Shown here one piece after another: positions 1 through 11,395 of a stretch of 64,000 nt of DNA. The notes below the pieces were generated by a model. The model saw only the letters and a list, made by a program, of their open reading frames with translations. It was not told the origin of the DNA and searched no databases. The stretch's first letter is position 1. Each line of letters opens with the position of its first letter. Source of the DNA: Pelobates cultripes (Eukaryota > Chordata > Amphibia > Anura > Pelobatidae); assembly GCA_933207985.1 (NCBI GenBank), contig OW240917.1, forward strand, positions 105,186,756 through 105,250,755, read 5' to 3'. Position numbers and translations under genes: made by a program.

Positions 1-219
1 TAGAAAAAAACAGTTTGAATTAAAGGAAAACAGAAAAGAGAATGGGATTATGTCTGGTGCTGTTCTATGACCAAAGATGCTCTAGTCCAAACTCTAGCCC
101 AAAAAGGAAGGACTAACACTAAAATCTACGCTAAACACACAGAGGTATATAACTCATTTACTCTGGATTTTATATCACGAATAAAACATCAACAGGATCT
201 TTAACAAATGTCCTTCGTT

Positions 220-300
220 TTATATCCATTGTACAGCGCTACGGAATCTGATGGCACTATATAAATAATAAAATAATAATAATAAACAAAATAAGTTCCT
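220..300 (+). repeat. 3' tail of a common frog retroposon
   Basis: The segment has the familiar amphibian retroposon tail: an AGCGCTACGGAATCTG-type block, a TATATAAATAATAA stretch, then an (AATA/AAT)n tail. A related tail occurs at about 49,955-50,005. Only the 3' tail is visible, so the parent LINE or SINE family is not assigned. A short T run (301-311) follows on the same strand. Confidence 0.55.
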
Positions 301-311
301 TTTTTTTTTTA

Positions 312-1360
312 GCTGTGTTAATATCTTTTGATGACATCTGCATTTTTCTCTACAGTTTGACAGAGGGTCAGCTGCCACACAGGGAGTAAAAAGAAGGGGG
401 AGGAGGGAGGTGCCTGCTAATCTTACACACAGACTCATTAACCCGTTACCCTATTCTTCCTCTCCTCATCTGATCTAAAAATACTCCAACTCCCACTACT
501 CTTGAGTGGCATCAATGACTATAGTATGCAACAGCCCAAACACAGAAAAAGGTATTAAATAAGTTATTAAGCTGGTATCTCTGTCTTTATCTATAGATTA
601 CAATAAACAGATTAGTTATATGCCTTAGAAAAACAACATTCTAACAGTAATACTCCATATTTAAATTTGAGATATATTTGCATACCTTCTGCCACATAAT
701 GACACACAGTCACATTTATACACACAATACATACCAACTGCAGTATTCATCATATCATGACATATTTCTGTAAGGTATATCATTATATAACATTTTCTAC
801 TCATGTTTCCTTACATGCTTTTAATCATCTTATTATACTTAATTCATTGTCACATGTTTTAGAATCAAAAGGGCCCCTTTATATAGTGGGCTTTTCCCTT
901 AGAATTGTTGTTTTGAACTTTTTTTTATTATTGCATATATGCAAGCCATTTTGGCTACACAGGGCTTTAATCCTGTAAATATATGCTCTCTAGAACTTAA
1001 TATGTTAAAGGATCCTTTTAGTGGTCATGAATTTGCATTTTTCCAGATTAAATTTTGCCTATTTAAATACAAAATTCTTAAAATGCTACATTTAGTTTCA
1101 TGAGATAAACTGGGAAGCATCAATTAAACTGCTTTCCTTGTTTCAACCTCATCTTTTACAAATAACCCACTGCTGCATCACCCTTTGAGAAATGGTGGAC
1201 AAAATTTTCAGTTTAAGACTTGCTTCTCATATTGCATATACATCAAACAAAATTCTTCTTCAATGATGTGACAGCCACATCATAAACCATATACACATTG
1301 TTTACCATGACACACAGAACTAGCTTTTCCCTGTACCATTCTGCACCTTTTTAGACACTC
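312..1360. other. AT-rich DNA, nothing recognised
   Basis: No terminal repeats, known transposon motifs or convincing coding sequence were seen here. Short open frames of 60-75 codons have no recognisable domains and look like chance. Confidence 0.5.
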
Positions 1361-1521
1361 AAAAGTTTTAATCAGGGGGGGGGAGGGGAGGTGGCTTACC
1401 AGCAAACAGACTAGACGCATGAATCTGGAGCTCAGGCCAGAAAATAAAAAAACTATCACCAATACGAATGCTGAGACACCACAACAAGAGCCAAGAACAC
1501 GCTTCCACCCCAAAGACCAAC

Positions 1522-2549
1522 ATGGGGCAAAAAATAAAAAATTCCGTCCACCGGAGACGCACAAACAGGCTGAGATCAAACTATCGTTCAAGAGGTCTAC
1601 ACTACCGACGGCATCCAAAATGGCACCGGAGGCACACAGATAAGAGGAGGCCTCAGAGGACTCTCACGACGAAGATGAGAGCCTCTTTTCAGCTCAGGCG
1701 GAGGCATAACGGGATTCAGGTTCAGAAGAAGACTCAGCCCCGGTGACAAAAAGAGATATAAGGGACCTACTCCAGGAGATGAGAGAAGTCTGGAAAGCAG
1801 ATATCAGGGAGACACAGCAGGAGGTGGGGGCCCTTAAGACATGAGTCAAAGAGGTGGAAAATAGAGAATCAAAAAGTCACTGCAACCTGCATGCTACCCA
1901 AGACCACGTACAGAGCCTCAAGAAACAAGTCCAAAGCCTCACCAGAACCGTCACAACATTGGAGGCGAGACACAGACAGCGGAATGTCCGCCTTAGGGGC
2001 ATCACAGAAACAATTGGAGGAGAAGAACTCCTACCATTTGCACAGAAACTCACAGCCAGCATAGGAGTTAAAGGTGGCAAAGATCAAGGAGCCCTACTCA
2101 CAGCATTCAGAGTCTGAAAAGCAGCGACGGCTCCGAAAGATGCGCCAAGGGACACCATAGTTGTGACCACAGATGTAGCAGTGCGAACGGAGATACTGGC
2201 GCGCTCCAGAGAACTTGGCAACATACACCTTGAGGGGCAAAAAGTGGTGATCTATAGAGACATTCCATTCGCGGCACTGATGAAGCGGAAACAGCTTGCA
2301 CCAACAGCGGGACAGCTCCGAGAAGCAAAAATCCGCTACAGATGGGGAAATGACGGATCCCTGCAAGTTCAGAGAGGAGACGAGCTACTCACCTCAGCGG
2401 AAGATGGCACCCAACTACTCCACCAACTGCACCTGCCCTCCAGAGATATGAACCAGACCAATTGTGAGGGATACGAGGGGGAAAGAACCCGAGAACCCGC
2501 CCGACGCGAACAAGTGACGACCATGTCAAAAAAGAAACCTACCGGATGA
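1522..2549 (+). pseudogene. L1 ORF1 (RNA-binding protein) pseudogene
   Basis: L1 ORF1 proteins bind element RNA as trimers and act as nucleic acid chaperones. A start in the MGQK style lies at 1,522. A coiled-coil stretch rich in Gln, Leu and Lys heptads spans about 1,860-1,980. The RRM-type motif RNVRLRGI follows at about 1,980. The C-terminal domain (2,163-2,549) has the family pattern ILARSRELG, a DIPFAAL block and IRYRWG. Frames switch near 1,560, there is an in-frame TGA after GALKT at about 1,843, and another break between 2,117 and 2,163. It cannot encode one protein. Assignment to L1 or the related Tx1 group rests on motifs only. Confidence 0.8.
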
Positions 2550-2813
2550 TTCCCCGGGACTATACAACCAAATATGAGGGTCACCCCTCCCAACCAGCCA
2601 CCAACAGATGACTCCTGCCAACGGCTAGTCGTAACTTAGCAACATGAACCAACACCTACCACACCACATTTAGAATGCCCACAGACTTGCACCATACAAT
2701 ACTCACCCATAGGCGCCCTAGGCAACTCACCCAGATGTCACCACAAGGCTCAGTGAGTAAACCGCCTGGACACCCTCCCCTCAGTTTTCGCTTAAGGCCA
2801 TAGACTGTAAATA

Positions 2814-3179
2814 AAAATCAATCAATAAGTGCACAATATGGAGTTCAACAAAATCTCAAGTGAAGATCAAACACCTTGAGTGGTATCCCCTAAACCACAT
2901 CTACAAGATACATAGATACATAGAAACATTGAAAAACATAAAAAAACATACATACATCCAATATTGGGAGCACTGGATGACCAGTATTGTTGCAAAGAGA
3001 AGAAGAAATCAAGTTCCTAGTGGAAATGAGGATTGGGAATCCTGGAATTGTCCACAAGTGCTTACCATCTGAGTCATATGTAGTTTATATTGCACTATTG
3101 GTGTTCTGTATTTATATTATTGCAGATTCCTTCTGAACGTGTATACAGAAAGCTCCACCTTATGTATGTATGTTTTTCT
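2814..3179. mobile_element. 366-bp insertion flanked by 14-bp direct repeats
   Basis: ATAGACTGTAAATA occurs at 2,800-2,813 and again at 3,180-3,193, bracketing 366 bp that interrupts the L1 3' region. The inserted DNA begins A-rich and contains no recognised coding domain. The long duplication is typical of LINE-driven retroposition. The inserted family is not recognised. Confidence 0.5.
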
Positions 3180-3479
3180 ATAGACTGTAAATACCCTGAC
3201 TCACCACTGGCCGACTATCCAAACGCTCATGACACCTGAAGCACGAGACTCACCAACCCAGGACCAGCCCACACATACCCACAGGGCCGAACAACACAGA
3301 CTCCATTGATATGACATACCCCAAACCATGGCCTAAGACAAGATGAGGCATTTGTTTAACCAGTATAACCAATGTTGATCCATAGACATGCTAACCAGTT
3401 ATGTACATACTATGAATAAGATGTATTTTGTGTGTGAAATACCCAATAAAATACAAAAAAAAATTTTTTTTATCTATTG

Positions 3480-4339
3480 CCAAGTGATAATGGGCTGGCT
3501 TACCCTTCAAATGACTGGTCAGTTTTGAGTGTCCAAAAGGCCAGGCAGGTACAAGTAATTAATTAAACCGTGCTATTCTCCTGTCCATGGTCACAAAACT
3601 TCTACTACAAAATATGAAAAGGAACTTAACACTGTAAAAACTGCAAACATGAAGCTTATCAGTTATACCATAATAATACCTAATGTACTCCAGTGGGCCA
3701 TGGACCCTTATACAGGGTAAGGATTTTCCAATTTACCTTATGCCAGTAAAGAGTAATTTAACTCTTACTGACACCTCTGAAAGGGACTGTTAAACCTTTC
3801 CTTGCCAGTTGGGTACTTAAACCCATTCTGCTCTCTCCTTGGTAGTTAATGGACTTTAACCCATACTGACCACCAGCGTGACCTTATTCACACCTTAAAA
3901 TACCATATACACTATTTACCTTAATCCACAGAGAGGGTAACTATTATAAAAAATATCTACTCACCCTCTGTGTAGAGCCCATCCACTGCCACCAAATAGT
4001 TGGTATCATTTTACACTGCTGGGCAAAGTGTACTATGCACCTTTTGTACCGAACGTTCGGGGAGAGCCTTTCAGTGATACACAGACAGCGTGTTTCAATT
4101 TGGGCTACTACCAGTGTATTAATGGTAAGGCAAATATATTTATAGACAGAAGTTACAGCAAAAGTAACATAATATAAATACACAAGAACGGCTCAAAAAC
4201 GGGGAGGATAATTAATGTATACAAATAACACAATATCACTAGGAAATAAAGTGGGCTGCTTCACAACTAATATGAGCAACTGTTAAAGATGAAAGATCAA
4301 CAATAAGATAGTGTGAGCGCTCCAATAATAAAAAACGAG
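3480..4339. other. No gene recognised
   Basis: The stretch contains a short inverted pair around CACAGAGAGGGTA and CACCCTCTGTG (about 3,929-3,974), but no element could be defined. An open frame on the minus strand (3,944-4,183, 79 codons) has no recognised motif. Confidence 0.4.
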
Positions 4340-5000
4340 ATAAGTATAGGTATAATAATGTCCACCACTTCAGCAATGAATATGTTAACTAGAATCTCAG
4401 CCCTAATTAGCCAGACAAAACATGAAAACACACTCTTTTTGGCTTAAAAACACATATGGTGCCTATTTATTAGAAACAAAAAAATAAAAAAAAACGAGAA
4501 AACACCTCGGGCGGGTTTTTGAGCTCCTTGTCCCGTCTTCCTTTTATTTTACTAACTTTTGTTTGCTTTAATGTTTTAATTGTCTGGTACTGATCAGCTC
4601 CAGCGGAGGGGCCCCTCACTGGAGCTGGATTTATGACTCTTTGGGGGAAACCCTTATTTTTACAAGGTGCTTGTGTGAATTATTACATTTGTATAACCGG
4701 TTTGCCATGTTTTTTTTTTCCATTATGTGGAAAGGCTAGTTAGTGACACTCTAGCCTGCTAAATTGTATCGGGCAGCTGTCAGGGATTTTATTTTTTGCT
4801 GGTTTACACTTAGCCACTTTGTATTCATTGCTTTGTGTGTTTTCTTGTTTTTAATTTTTTTGTTTCTAATAAATAGGCACTGTATGTGTTTTTAAGCCAA
4901 AAAGAGTGTGTTTTCCTGTTTTGTCTGGCTAATTAGGGCTGAGATTCTAGTTAACATGTTCATTGCTAAAATGGTGGACATTATTATACTTATACTTAAC
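4340..5000. mobile_element. Foldback-type element with about 155-bp inverted arms
   Basis: The left arm (about 4,340-4,500) reappears as its reverse complement at about 4,840-5,000. The shared sequence includes TAAGTATAGGTATAATAATG at the outer edge, and inner blocks around CTCAGCCCTAATTAGCCAG and ACACTCTTTTTGGC. By eye the arms are about 90% identical. The 340-bp centre has no coding capacity. No clear target duplication was found, so the superfamily is unassigned. Confidence 0.75.
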
Positions 5001-5323
5001 TAGTTGTTTAGCAAAAGTAACGTGACAAAATTACATCAACTAAACACAATATTGCTTATTCAGCAACCAACAACATGTATTTCGGTAACCAGAGGTTAAA
5101 AGGTTATTTCTTTGATGATCTGCAAGAGGTTTTTCTTGTAAGCTGACATTTAACAATTGTTATTTCTAATAATATAGTTTTGTCCATTTACAGTAGTCAT
5201 GTACTTCATTTTTAACCCTTTCAATGATGTTTCAAGGGTATATATTCTCTCTTTATGAAGTAAAAAAAAAATAATCTCCCTGAAACAATATGGGGAGACA
5301 TGAGTTAGTACAAGGGTTAAGAA

Positions 5324-5639
5324 TAGTGATGTCCCGAACGGTTCGCCACGGTTCACCACGAACGGTTCGCCGCGGACTCCAGTCAGCAGACACATTCCAG
5401 CCAATCAGCAGCAGACCCTCCCTCCCAGACCCTCCCACCTCCTGGACAGCTCACTAAGAATGCAGCTTCAAAATGGATGCTGTCCAGGAGGTGGGAGGGT
5501 CTGGGAGGAAGGGTCTGCTGCTGATTGGCTGGAATGTGTCTGCTGACTGGAGTCCGCGGCGAACCGTTCTCGGCGATCCGTGGCGAACCGTTTGCAAACA
5601 GTTCGCAAACCGTTCGGCGAACCGTTCGGGACATCACTA
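5324..5639. mobile_element. hAT-type MITE, palindromic, 316 bp
   Basis: The ends are TAGTGATGTCCCGAACGG and its reverse complement. Almost the whole element is one palindrome. The 8-bp sequence GTTAAGAA flanks both sides exactly (5,316-5,323 and 5,640-5,647), the target duplication length of hAT transposases. The TAGTGATGTC start is a known hAT-type terminus in frogs and fish. It has no coding capacity and would be mobilised in trans. Confidence 0.9.
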
Positions 5640-5647
5640 GTTAAGAA

Positions 5648-6530
5648 TAAAAAGAAATAAGGATATGAAAAAAAGTAATAACTGAAGAGTAGGAGCAGTG
5701 CAAGCTGGTGGAAATTAAGGTTGTTGGTAAGGTGATATAAAGGTGAAAGAAAGTAAGCAATGACCGGTAAGAGAGATACTTGCATTTTTATACAAAGAGA
5801 CAATTACATATAACAAGAAAAACAAAATATCACATGGAAAAAAAATAAAGGAAATGTCATTTTTGTTTTTTGTTTGTTTTTTTTGGGATTCCGAACAGAT
5901 AAATAAGTCTATATTGAGTATATTTTCATGAAGACATATATTTAAAATTCTTTTCTACTTTGACCATTTTTGAATTATTTTGATTGTAAATAGATTTGTT
6001 TCTCCAGGTGAAATAATACACAAATTGTTGTGGTCATTGTGCGATTGCAGAATAATGAATCACGTCCTTCTTGCCCTTTCTTTTTTCACGTTAAAAACAT
6101 AACACATTTTTCACGTACATTTTTTCCATTTTGTAAGACATATTAAGTCATAAAAAATGTTTTGTTTTCAGAATCTTTATGTAATCACTCACATTTTACG
6201 ATACATATATTTGACTTTAGCATCTTTCTATTTATTTAGAAAATTTGTATAATAAATAAGAGCTATTTTTTAAACTAGACTGACATTTTTTTTAGCTTAC
6301 ATGGCATGCATGAATATTATGTCAGTATGTACAATTGGTTTGGGCACTATTATGATTTTAAGCTATAATTCAGTGCATTTATATGATTTTATATTAATCT
6401 TAAACATTGTTTTAGGATTGTACTTATTCTTTTTTTTTACTTAATGAAAGTTTTCTACACAAAAAAACGCAGTAATTGTTACCACATTGGTTGACATCCA
6501 AGCAGTCAATCACAGCACTCTGTTAGAATA
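5648..6530. other. AT-rich DNA, nothing recognised
   Basis: Low-complexity A/T-rich sequence without recognisable repeats, coding motifs or terminal repeats. Confidence 0.5.
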
Positions 6531-7126
6531 TTAAAGGAGGTCTATAGGGTCAGGAACACAAACATCAGGAACACTAACCCCTATAGGGTTAAAACCACCA
6601 TCTAGCCCCTCTAGACCCCTCATGCCTCCCTAAATATAGCAAATTCTTACTTGTATTCATCCCCGAAGCTGTAGCTCTGCATGCTGTTTGCCTCAGAAAA
6701 AAAAGTCTGCTGACATCAGCAGAATGGTAGCCTGATCCAATGCTTCCCCATAGGATTGTCTGATACTGACAATGAGGCAGATCAAGGGCAGAGCCAGCAC
6801 AATTCAAACACAGCCCTAACCAATCAGCATCTCCTCATAGAGATTAATTGAATAAATGCATCTCTATATGAGGGAAGTTCAGTGTCTGCATGCAGAGGGA
6901 GGAAACACTGAATGTTTGGATGCATTTTAGGAAGCCATGACCCAGGAAGGATCTCTAACAGTCATCTAAGGGGTGGCCAGTGAAGTTATCGCTAGGCTGT
7001 AATGTAAATGCTGCATTTTCTCTGAAAAGACAGTGTTTACAGTAAAAAGCCTGAAGGTAATGACTCTACTCACCAGAACAAAATCAATAAGTTGTAGTTG
7101 TTCTGGTGACTATAGTGTCCCTTTAA
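6531..7126. mobile_element. piggyBac-type MITE with TTAA ends
   Basis: The right end reads GACTATAGTGTCCCTTTAA and the left end TTAAAGGAGGTCTATAGGG, imperfect inverted copies of one terminus starting at the TTAA target. A related copy in the same orientation lies at about 50,405-50,789, and 17,007-17,479 begins with a similar but distinct terminus. No coding region is present. TTAA target choice points to piggyBac-type mobilisation. Confidence 0.75.
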
Positions 7127-7533
7127 AGGCAGATCATTCTGTGCAAAGCCCTACAGCCAGTCGTGGTTGAGGGTGAAGGTGGAATAATTTATTTGCAAAT
7201 TTTTTTAAAATTATTTTTGTGGCTCAGTGGGTTTTTTCTAACTCAATTTTTTATTGGAGTTTCAGAACAGTACAAAATATAATTTCAGCATTACTCAATA
7301 AACATACTGCAGTTGTCATATATCATACATACACTGAGCCTCAGTCATATTGTATCTACAGAGGAAGCATTAGCGTAATACAGGTTTTCAAATAATTTAT
7401 TCCAGTTATTATATCAGGTCTAATAATGTGTAGTAACAAGTGGAAATGGTTCCCTCTACTTTAGGTAGTTTTTATATCATTAATTCCACCTGAGCCAGAT
7501 CCCTATTTTTCTCTTTGGTTGTTTTTTCAATGT

Positions 7534-7761
7534 TTATATATAATGTTTCATTTGTAAGTATTTAAAGAACTCCCTATGGGTTATTTCCATTGTTTCCATG
7601 AGGGATTCAAAGTGAACAATTGATTGTTTATCAAAGAGGTGTCCTATTGTGGAAATATCTTTCATCACCCTCTGGGAAAGATCTAGATTTGGAATCAACT
7701 TGTGGAATGATTGTATGGGGACAATTTTGGACAGCGGGCTCCAAGAAGAGAACCATGTCAC
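7534..7761 (-). pseudogene. L1 ORF2 C-terminal fragment
   Basis: The translated fragment contains ISTIGHLFD and HREFFKYLQMKHYI, which match the conserved region downstream of the L1 reverse transcriptase (the TIGDLF and FFKYLQ pattern). It continues the same minus-strand ORF2 as the segments at 8.6-10.5 kb, displaced by frameshifts. It cannot act on its own. Confidence 0.75.
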
Positions 7762-8437
7762 TACTGTGCATCATACAGACCAAGAGTGGTTTGTGGATTG
7801 GATGGGTAAGAAATCATCCGTATGTTAGATGTTTGACCAAACGTAATGGAATAATCTCTCCAGGTGGAGATGCAATTCTTCCATATCTATCCAGAGATAG
7901 GACCCCTTAGGGGCAAGAAATAGAATGGCTTGAGCTAGGTCTGATGCTCTATAATATCGCAGTAAGTTCAGTAGAACCTGCGTCCCCCACTCCCCCTCCA
8001 AGTTTGTGTCTTCAGAGTGTAGGCAACTCTATGCATTGTCTCTTAAATATGTGTATGTACTGATTGAATTGCCTTTGGATATTTCTCAGTTAGAAGAGAG
8101 GGAAAAGGGATGTCTTAAACAAATATAACAATTGTGGCAATAACATCATTTTGATGGCTGCATTGCGGCCCAGCTATGAAATGTCATAGCTCTTCAAGTT
8201 TAACATAATGGTGTGGATTCACTTCCAAATTCTTGTCCAATTCAAGGCGGGAATTGAGAATACATTGAGACATATATTGATATCCAGGTAGTGTGTTGTA
8301 GGTGACTTGCAGTCAAACTTATATGAATGCCACAAGGTGTTTTTCATACAGAGGGCTAGTTTTTTTGCCTGCTGTATTTTAGCATAAGAATACTGCAGTG
8401 TACCTAGCAAGGATATCAGGTAATTTCATAGGGGAGT

Positions 8438-8517
8438 TTAACCCCTTAAGGACACATGACATGTGTGACATGTCATGATTCCCTTTTATTCCAGAAGTTT
8501 GGTCCTTAAGGGGTTAA
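8438..8517. mobile_element. 80-bp TTAA-flanked mini-MITE
   Basis: The element runs from TTAACCCCTTAAGGAC to GTCCTTAAGGGGTTAA, with 16-bp terminal inverted repeats bounded by TTAA. The ends resemble the terminus of the piggyBac copy at 27,180 (TTAACCCCTTAACGACG on the minus strand), so it is probably a minimal non-autonomous derivative of such an element. It is inserted in the L1 remnant. Confidence 0.8.
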
Positions 8518-8599
8518 TGGACTGCCAAAAATAAACATAATTTCCTCCACTAATAACACAGGTTCCTGCTGTGTCATGTTCCAAACTGCTATGACTTTT

Positions 8600-8853
8600 A
8601 CTGCTTGCTCATCCCTAATAGTACATGCTAGGGGTCCTAGGGTAGGCACATAGAGTAATGATGAAAGGGGACAGCCCTGGCGAGTTCTGTTGGTAATTGT
8701 GAAAGGCATCCCATGACAAAGCCAGTCTGATCCCCTCCAATCAGATGGGGAAGGCTTTGTGTTAACCTGTTTAAAAATATTTTTGTGTGCAATTTGCAAT
8801 CTACGTTTACTAGGGCTATAGGTCTCAAATTTAGCACACCAGGAAAGCCACAC
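8600..8853 (-). pseudogene. L1 reverse transcriptase fragment
   Basis: [17 protein letters not shown] and GGDQTGFV reproduce the start of the L1/Tx1 reverse transcriptase (the RPISLLNVDYKI and PDQTGF patterns). An overlapping frame continues into a region with [12 protein letters not shown], the next RT motif ([12 protein letters not shown] in relatives). The two frames show a frameshift between motifs. The catalytic FADD box was not found in an intact frame. Confidence 0.8.
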
Positions 8854-9424
8854 CAGGCTTTCCTGGTTTTGGTTGTGCTACTATAAAGGCTGATAACATT
8901 TCAGGGATAACTGGTTCCCCTGGCATAAAATTTGAGAAGAGGAAGTTAAGGTGCAGTAACAAAATGTGGCTACCCTTCTGGTCCTGGGATTTCCACATAG
9001 GCATAAATGATAATGCTTTCTGTATTTATTCTTCTGCTATGGGCTCCAATAAAGTAGCCCATTGTTCAGCCATCGGGAATGGTAACTTTACAGAATTAAC
9101 AATATTGGTAATCCTAGGCATCCTGTGTTGAATAGTAGCTATCTTGACTCTGTGGTTATATTACAACTTATATAATTGGACACAGATTGCAATTTTTATG
9201 AGGCATATAGCTTGTTTCCCTGTTAATTTAATAATTAATTAATTAATTAATTACTTAATTGTCATTTAAGCTTGTCTGCTAGAAACTTTTACACTTTATT
9301 GCCATTAGTATGAAAGAGCGATTCAACATGTCTGAGCATATGCTCTGTCTTGAGTAACTGCATTTGGGAGATTTGCAATTTAACCTTAGAGAGTTATTTA
9401 GCTATCAACTCTGAGGGGTGTTGT

Positions 9425-9810
9425 TTATGTTTGGTTGACACATCTGCTATGTTGGATTGGCCCATTGAATACATTAAGTTTTCCTTGCTGGGATGACAAG
9501 TTGCATGAATTGACTTTTGCATTAGGTGAAGCATATGATATAAATTGGCTTCTAATGACAGCCTTATGATGAGTCATCCATAGTGTGTCCATACTGTCAC
9601 CACTGTGTGTGTTATGTGTAAAATATTGCTGCAATGTATCAGATACAAAAGTACATGTATCTTCCAATTGAAGACGGTGTTCATTAATTTGCCATCTATT
9701 ACATTTTGAAATAGGGGAGTCTAGTTTGAAAGTCAATACGACTGGGCCATGGACCAACAAAGAGATCAGTCCATAGCTTACATCAGTAAGCATAGGCAAA
9801 AAAAATCACT
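9425..9810 (-). pseudogene. L1 endonuclease C-terminus and linker fragment
   Basis: The segment contains HGPVVLTFKLDSP followed by RWQINEH, the pattern at the end of the L1 apurinic-type endonuclease (SDHAPV..., then W.LN...LL), and later TLWMTHHKAVIRSQFI, which corresponds to the conserved WEAHKAVIRG block. The catalytic SDH is altered here to LVHG. Confidence 0.75.
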
Positions 9811-10279
9811 AGAGTATAGAAAGATATCAATGCATGAGTATAAACTATGTACCAATTAGTAGAAGTAATATTCTCAAGCATCATGGTCCAGCACCCTTTA
9901 AATATCCCAAAAGTTGTGGTCATGGAGCAGTGATTTAAGGTTGCTGCTTTGTTTCCTAGAAGCGACCCTTCGGGGTCTCATAATAATAGTGGAAGAGGAT
10001 TCTAATTGTGGATATAGTAACAAATTGAAATCACTGCACATGCAAGGGTTACCAGATTCATCATGTTTTCAGGTACAATTATAATTTTGTCATGAAAATG
10101 CATGAAAATCACTACTACATCACTACTTTTCCCTGTTTTTATTGTTCTAGGTTGGTTAGGAGTTGTCTTTGGAAATTGGATCACTTTAAGAGCTGTATAT
10201 GTTTACTATGGAGAGATATACTACATTAAAGGATCTGACTAATATATTGAAGTGTCCCCTAGGGTCATTTATGGACAAA

Positions 10280-10500
10280 GTTATGGTGCTTTTTATAGAT
10301 TAATGTAATATTGTAGAAGTACAACATTTTGTTTTCCTTTGGAGTGAGTGGAATATCAAGGTATAGTGTTTAATGCATAAAGTGGGGCAACCTTATCTTT
10401 AGCAAAGTGGGTCTCTTGTAAAACATTACGTGGGCATCCACCTTTTTGACCTCCTCCTACAATAGCCACCTCTTATGTGGGTTATTTAAACCCATTGCCT
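10280..10500 (-). pseudogene. L1 endonuclease N-terminal fragment
   Basis: Read on the minus strand, the region gives a QETHFAKDK-like segment with the sense of the L1 endonuclease motif LQETH, followed by a YSTHSKGKQNVV-type stretch. It is frameshifted and only partly legible. Its position upstream of the 9.4-9.8 kb segment agrees with ORF2 order. Confidence 0.55.
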
Positions 10501-11248
10501 TCATAAATAGTATTTTTGTCTCCAGTTATCAAGTATGGAGATTTCTCCACATTGCCCTGCAGGGCATAGTCATGACCACAAATAAAGGATAATTAGCCTT
10601 TGTATTTACATTATTTATCCAGATATCGGATGAGCTACTGTTCTTACAATTTAACACATTGTTTCATTTTATTTTTTATTACCCTTAAACTTAAACTGAT
10701 GTCAAATTATTTCTCTTTGGTATTTGCAGTAAAAGGGCAGTACATTGGTTTATCTGTTTTGTTTACAATGTACCAACAATAGCAATAATAGACTATGCAA
10801 ACAAAAAAGGTAAAAACTATATTGTCAAGGAAGTATCTTTTTTTTATTGACTGTTTTTAATGCAGCAAACCTGTTTTTCACATTTTGGCAGGAATATAAA
10901 ATATTCATCAAATTTATATGAAACTGCATTTCTGTGTTTCTACATTTCTGAGAGGTGTATTGTTGCTATAACAACCAATAAACACCTGCTTGTAGTTTTC
11001 ATCAAGGAAAAAAAGAGAAAATATAGGGTTTGCTTCTTTTTAAAAAAACTTGTTTTATTCTTCAATCAGTTTAGATCACGTAAAGCATGTAAAATTTGTT
11101 AGATAAATAATGAATTCAAAAAGATTAGTTCTCTAAGGTCAACATTTGGAAATCGAATATATCACTAGAGTTTATTCCTCAACGAACATGAAAAAAAGTC
11201 TTGAATCTTTCATTTATTGACTGCCTTAGACACATATAGATATATTTA
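10501..11248. other. No gene recognised
   Basis: A/T-rich sequence; open frames at 10,600-10,782 and 10,860-11,102 have no recognised motifs and are probably chance. Confidence 0.4.
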
Positions 11249-11305
11249 TAGCAATTTCACTTATAGAGAAATAAGATGAAGTATTCCAGGAGCTAGTCAA
11301 ATTAC
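11249..11305 (-). repeat. 57-bp inverted copy of the DIRS flank at 32,614-32,670
   Basis: This block is the reverse complement of the sequence immediately right of the DIRS inverted repeat (core GACTAGCTCCTGGAATAC, then CTTATTTCTCTATAAGTG). It may be a solo remnant of a DIRS terminal repeat or a small repeat that both loci share. Confidence 0.6.
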
Positions 11306-11348
11306 AAATGAAATAAATTAGTAATATCAGCATTCAACACAAGAATGA

Positions 11349-11349
<1 letters not shown>

Positions 11350-11391
<42 letters not shown>
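11350..11391. repeat. (AT)n microsatellite
   Basis: About 20 uninterrupted AT dinucleotides directly at the left edge of the Penelope-type inverted arm. A shorter AT tract sits at the right edge (about 16,921-16,935). Confidence 0.95.

Positions 11392-11392
<1 letters not shown>

Positions 11393-11395
<3 letters not shown>

Larger units (their letters stand above)
1368..3470 (+). mobile_element. L1-type LINE, ORF2 missing, 3' end retained
   Basis: A plus-strand LINE remnant. It carries an L1-type ORF1 (1,522-2,549), then non-coding sequence that resembles a 3' untranslated region and ends in AATAAAATAC followed by an A run near 3,450-3,462. No endonuclease or reverse transcriptase is present between ORF1 and the 3' end, so ORF2 has been deleted or this copy was assembled from separated fragments. 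A 366-bp insertion with 14-bp direct repeats interrupts the 3' part (2,814-3,179). The 5' boundary is set at a G-rich run and is approximate. Confidence 0.7.
7205..10500 (-). mobile_element. L1-type LINE ORF2 remnant, minus strand
   Basis: On the minus strand the domains follow L1 ORF2 order: endonuclease N-terminus (about 10,500-10,300), end of the endonuclease domain (about 9,800), reverse transcriptase (about 8,850-8,640) and C-terminal region (7,760-7,534). The 3' end is near 7,205-7,260, where the complement of an AATAAAAAATTGAGTT-type tail is seen. The copy is riddled with frameshifts and stops. It carries the nested MITE at 8,438-8,517 and an (AATT)n tract near 9,225-9,260. Confidence 0.8.

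Noticed and set aside
5253..5803. Minus-strand frames of 61-111 codons around 5.3-5.8 kb
   Set aside because: They lie in the palindromic hAT MITE and its flanks and have no domains.
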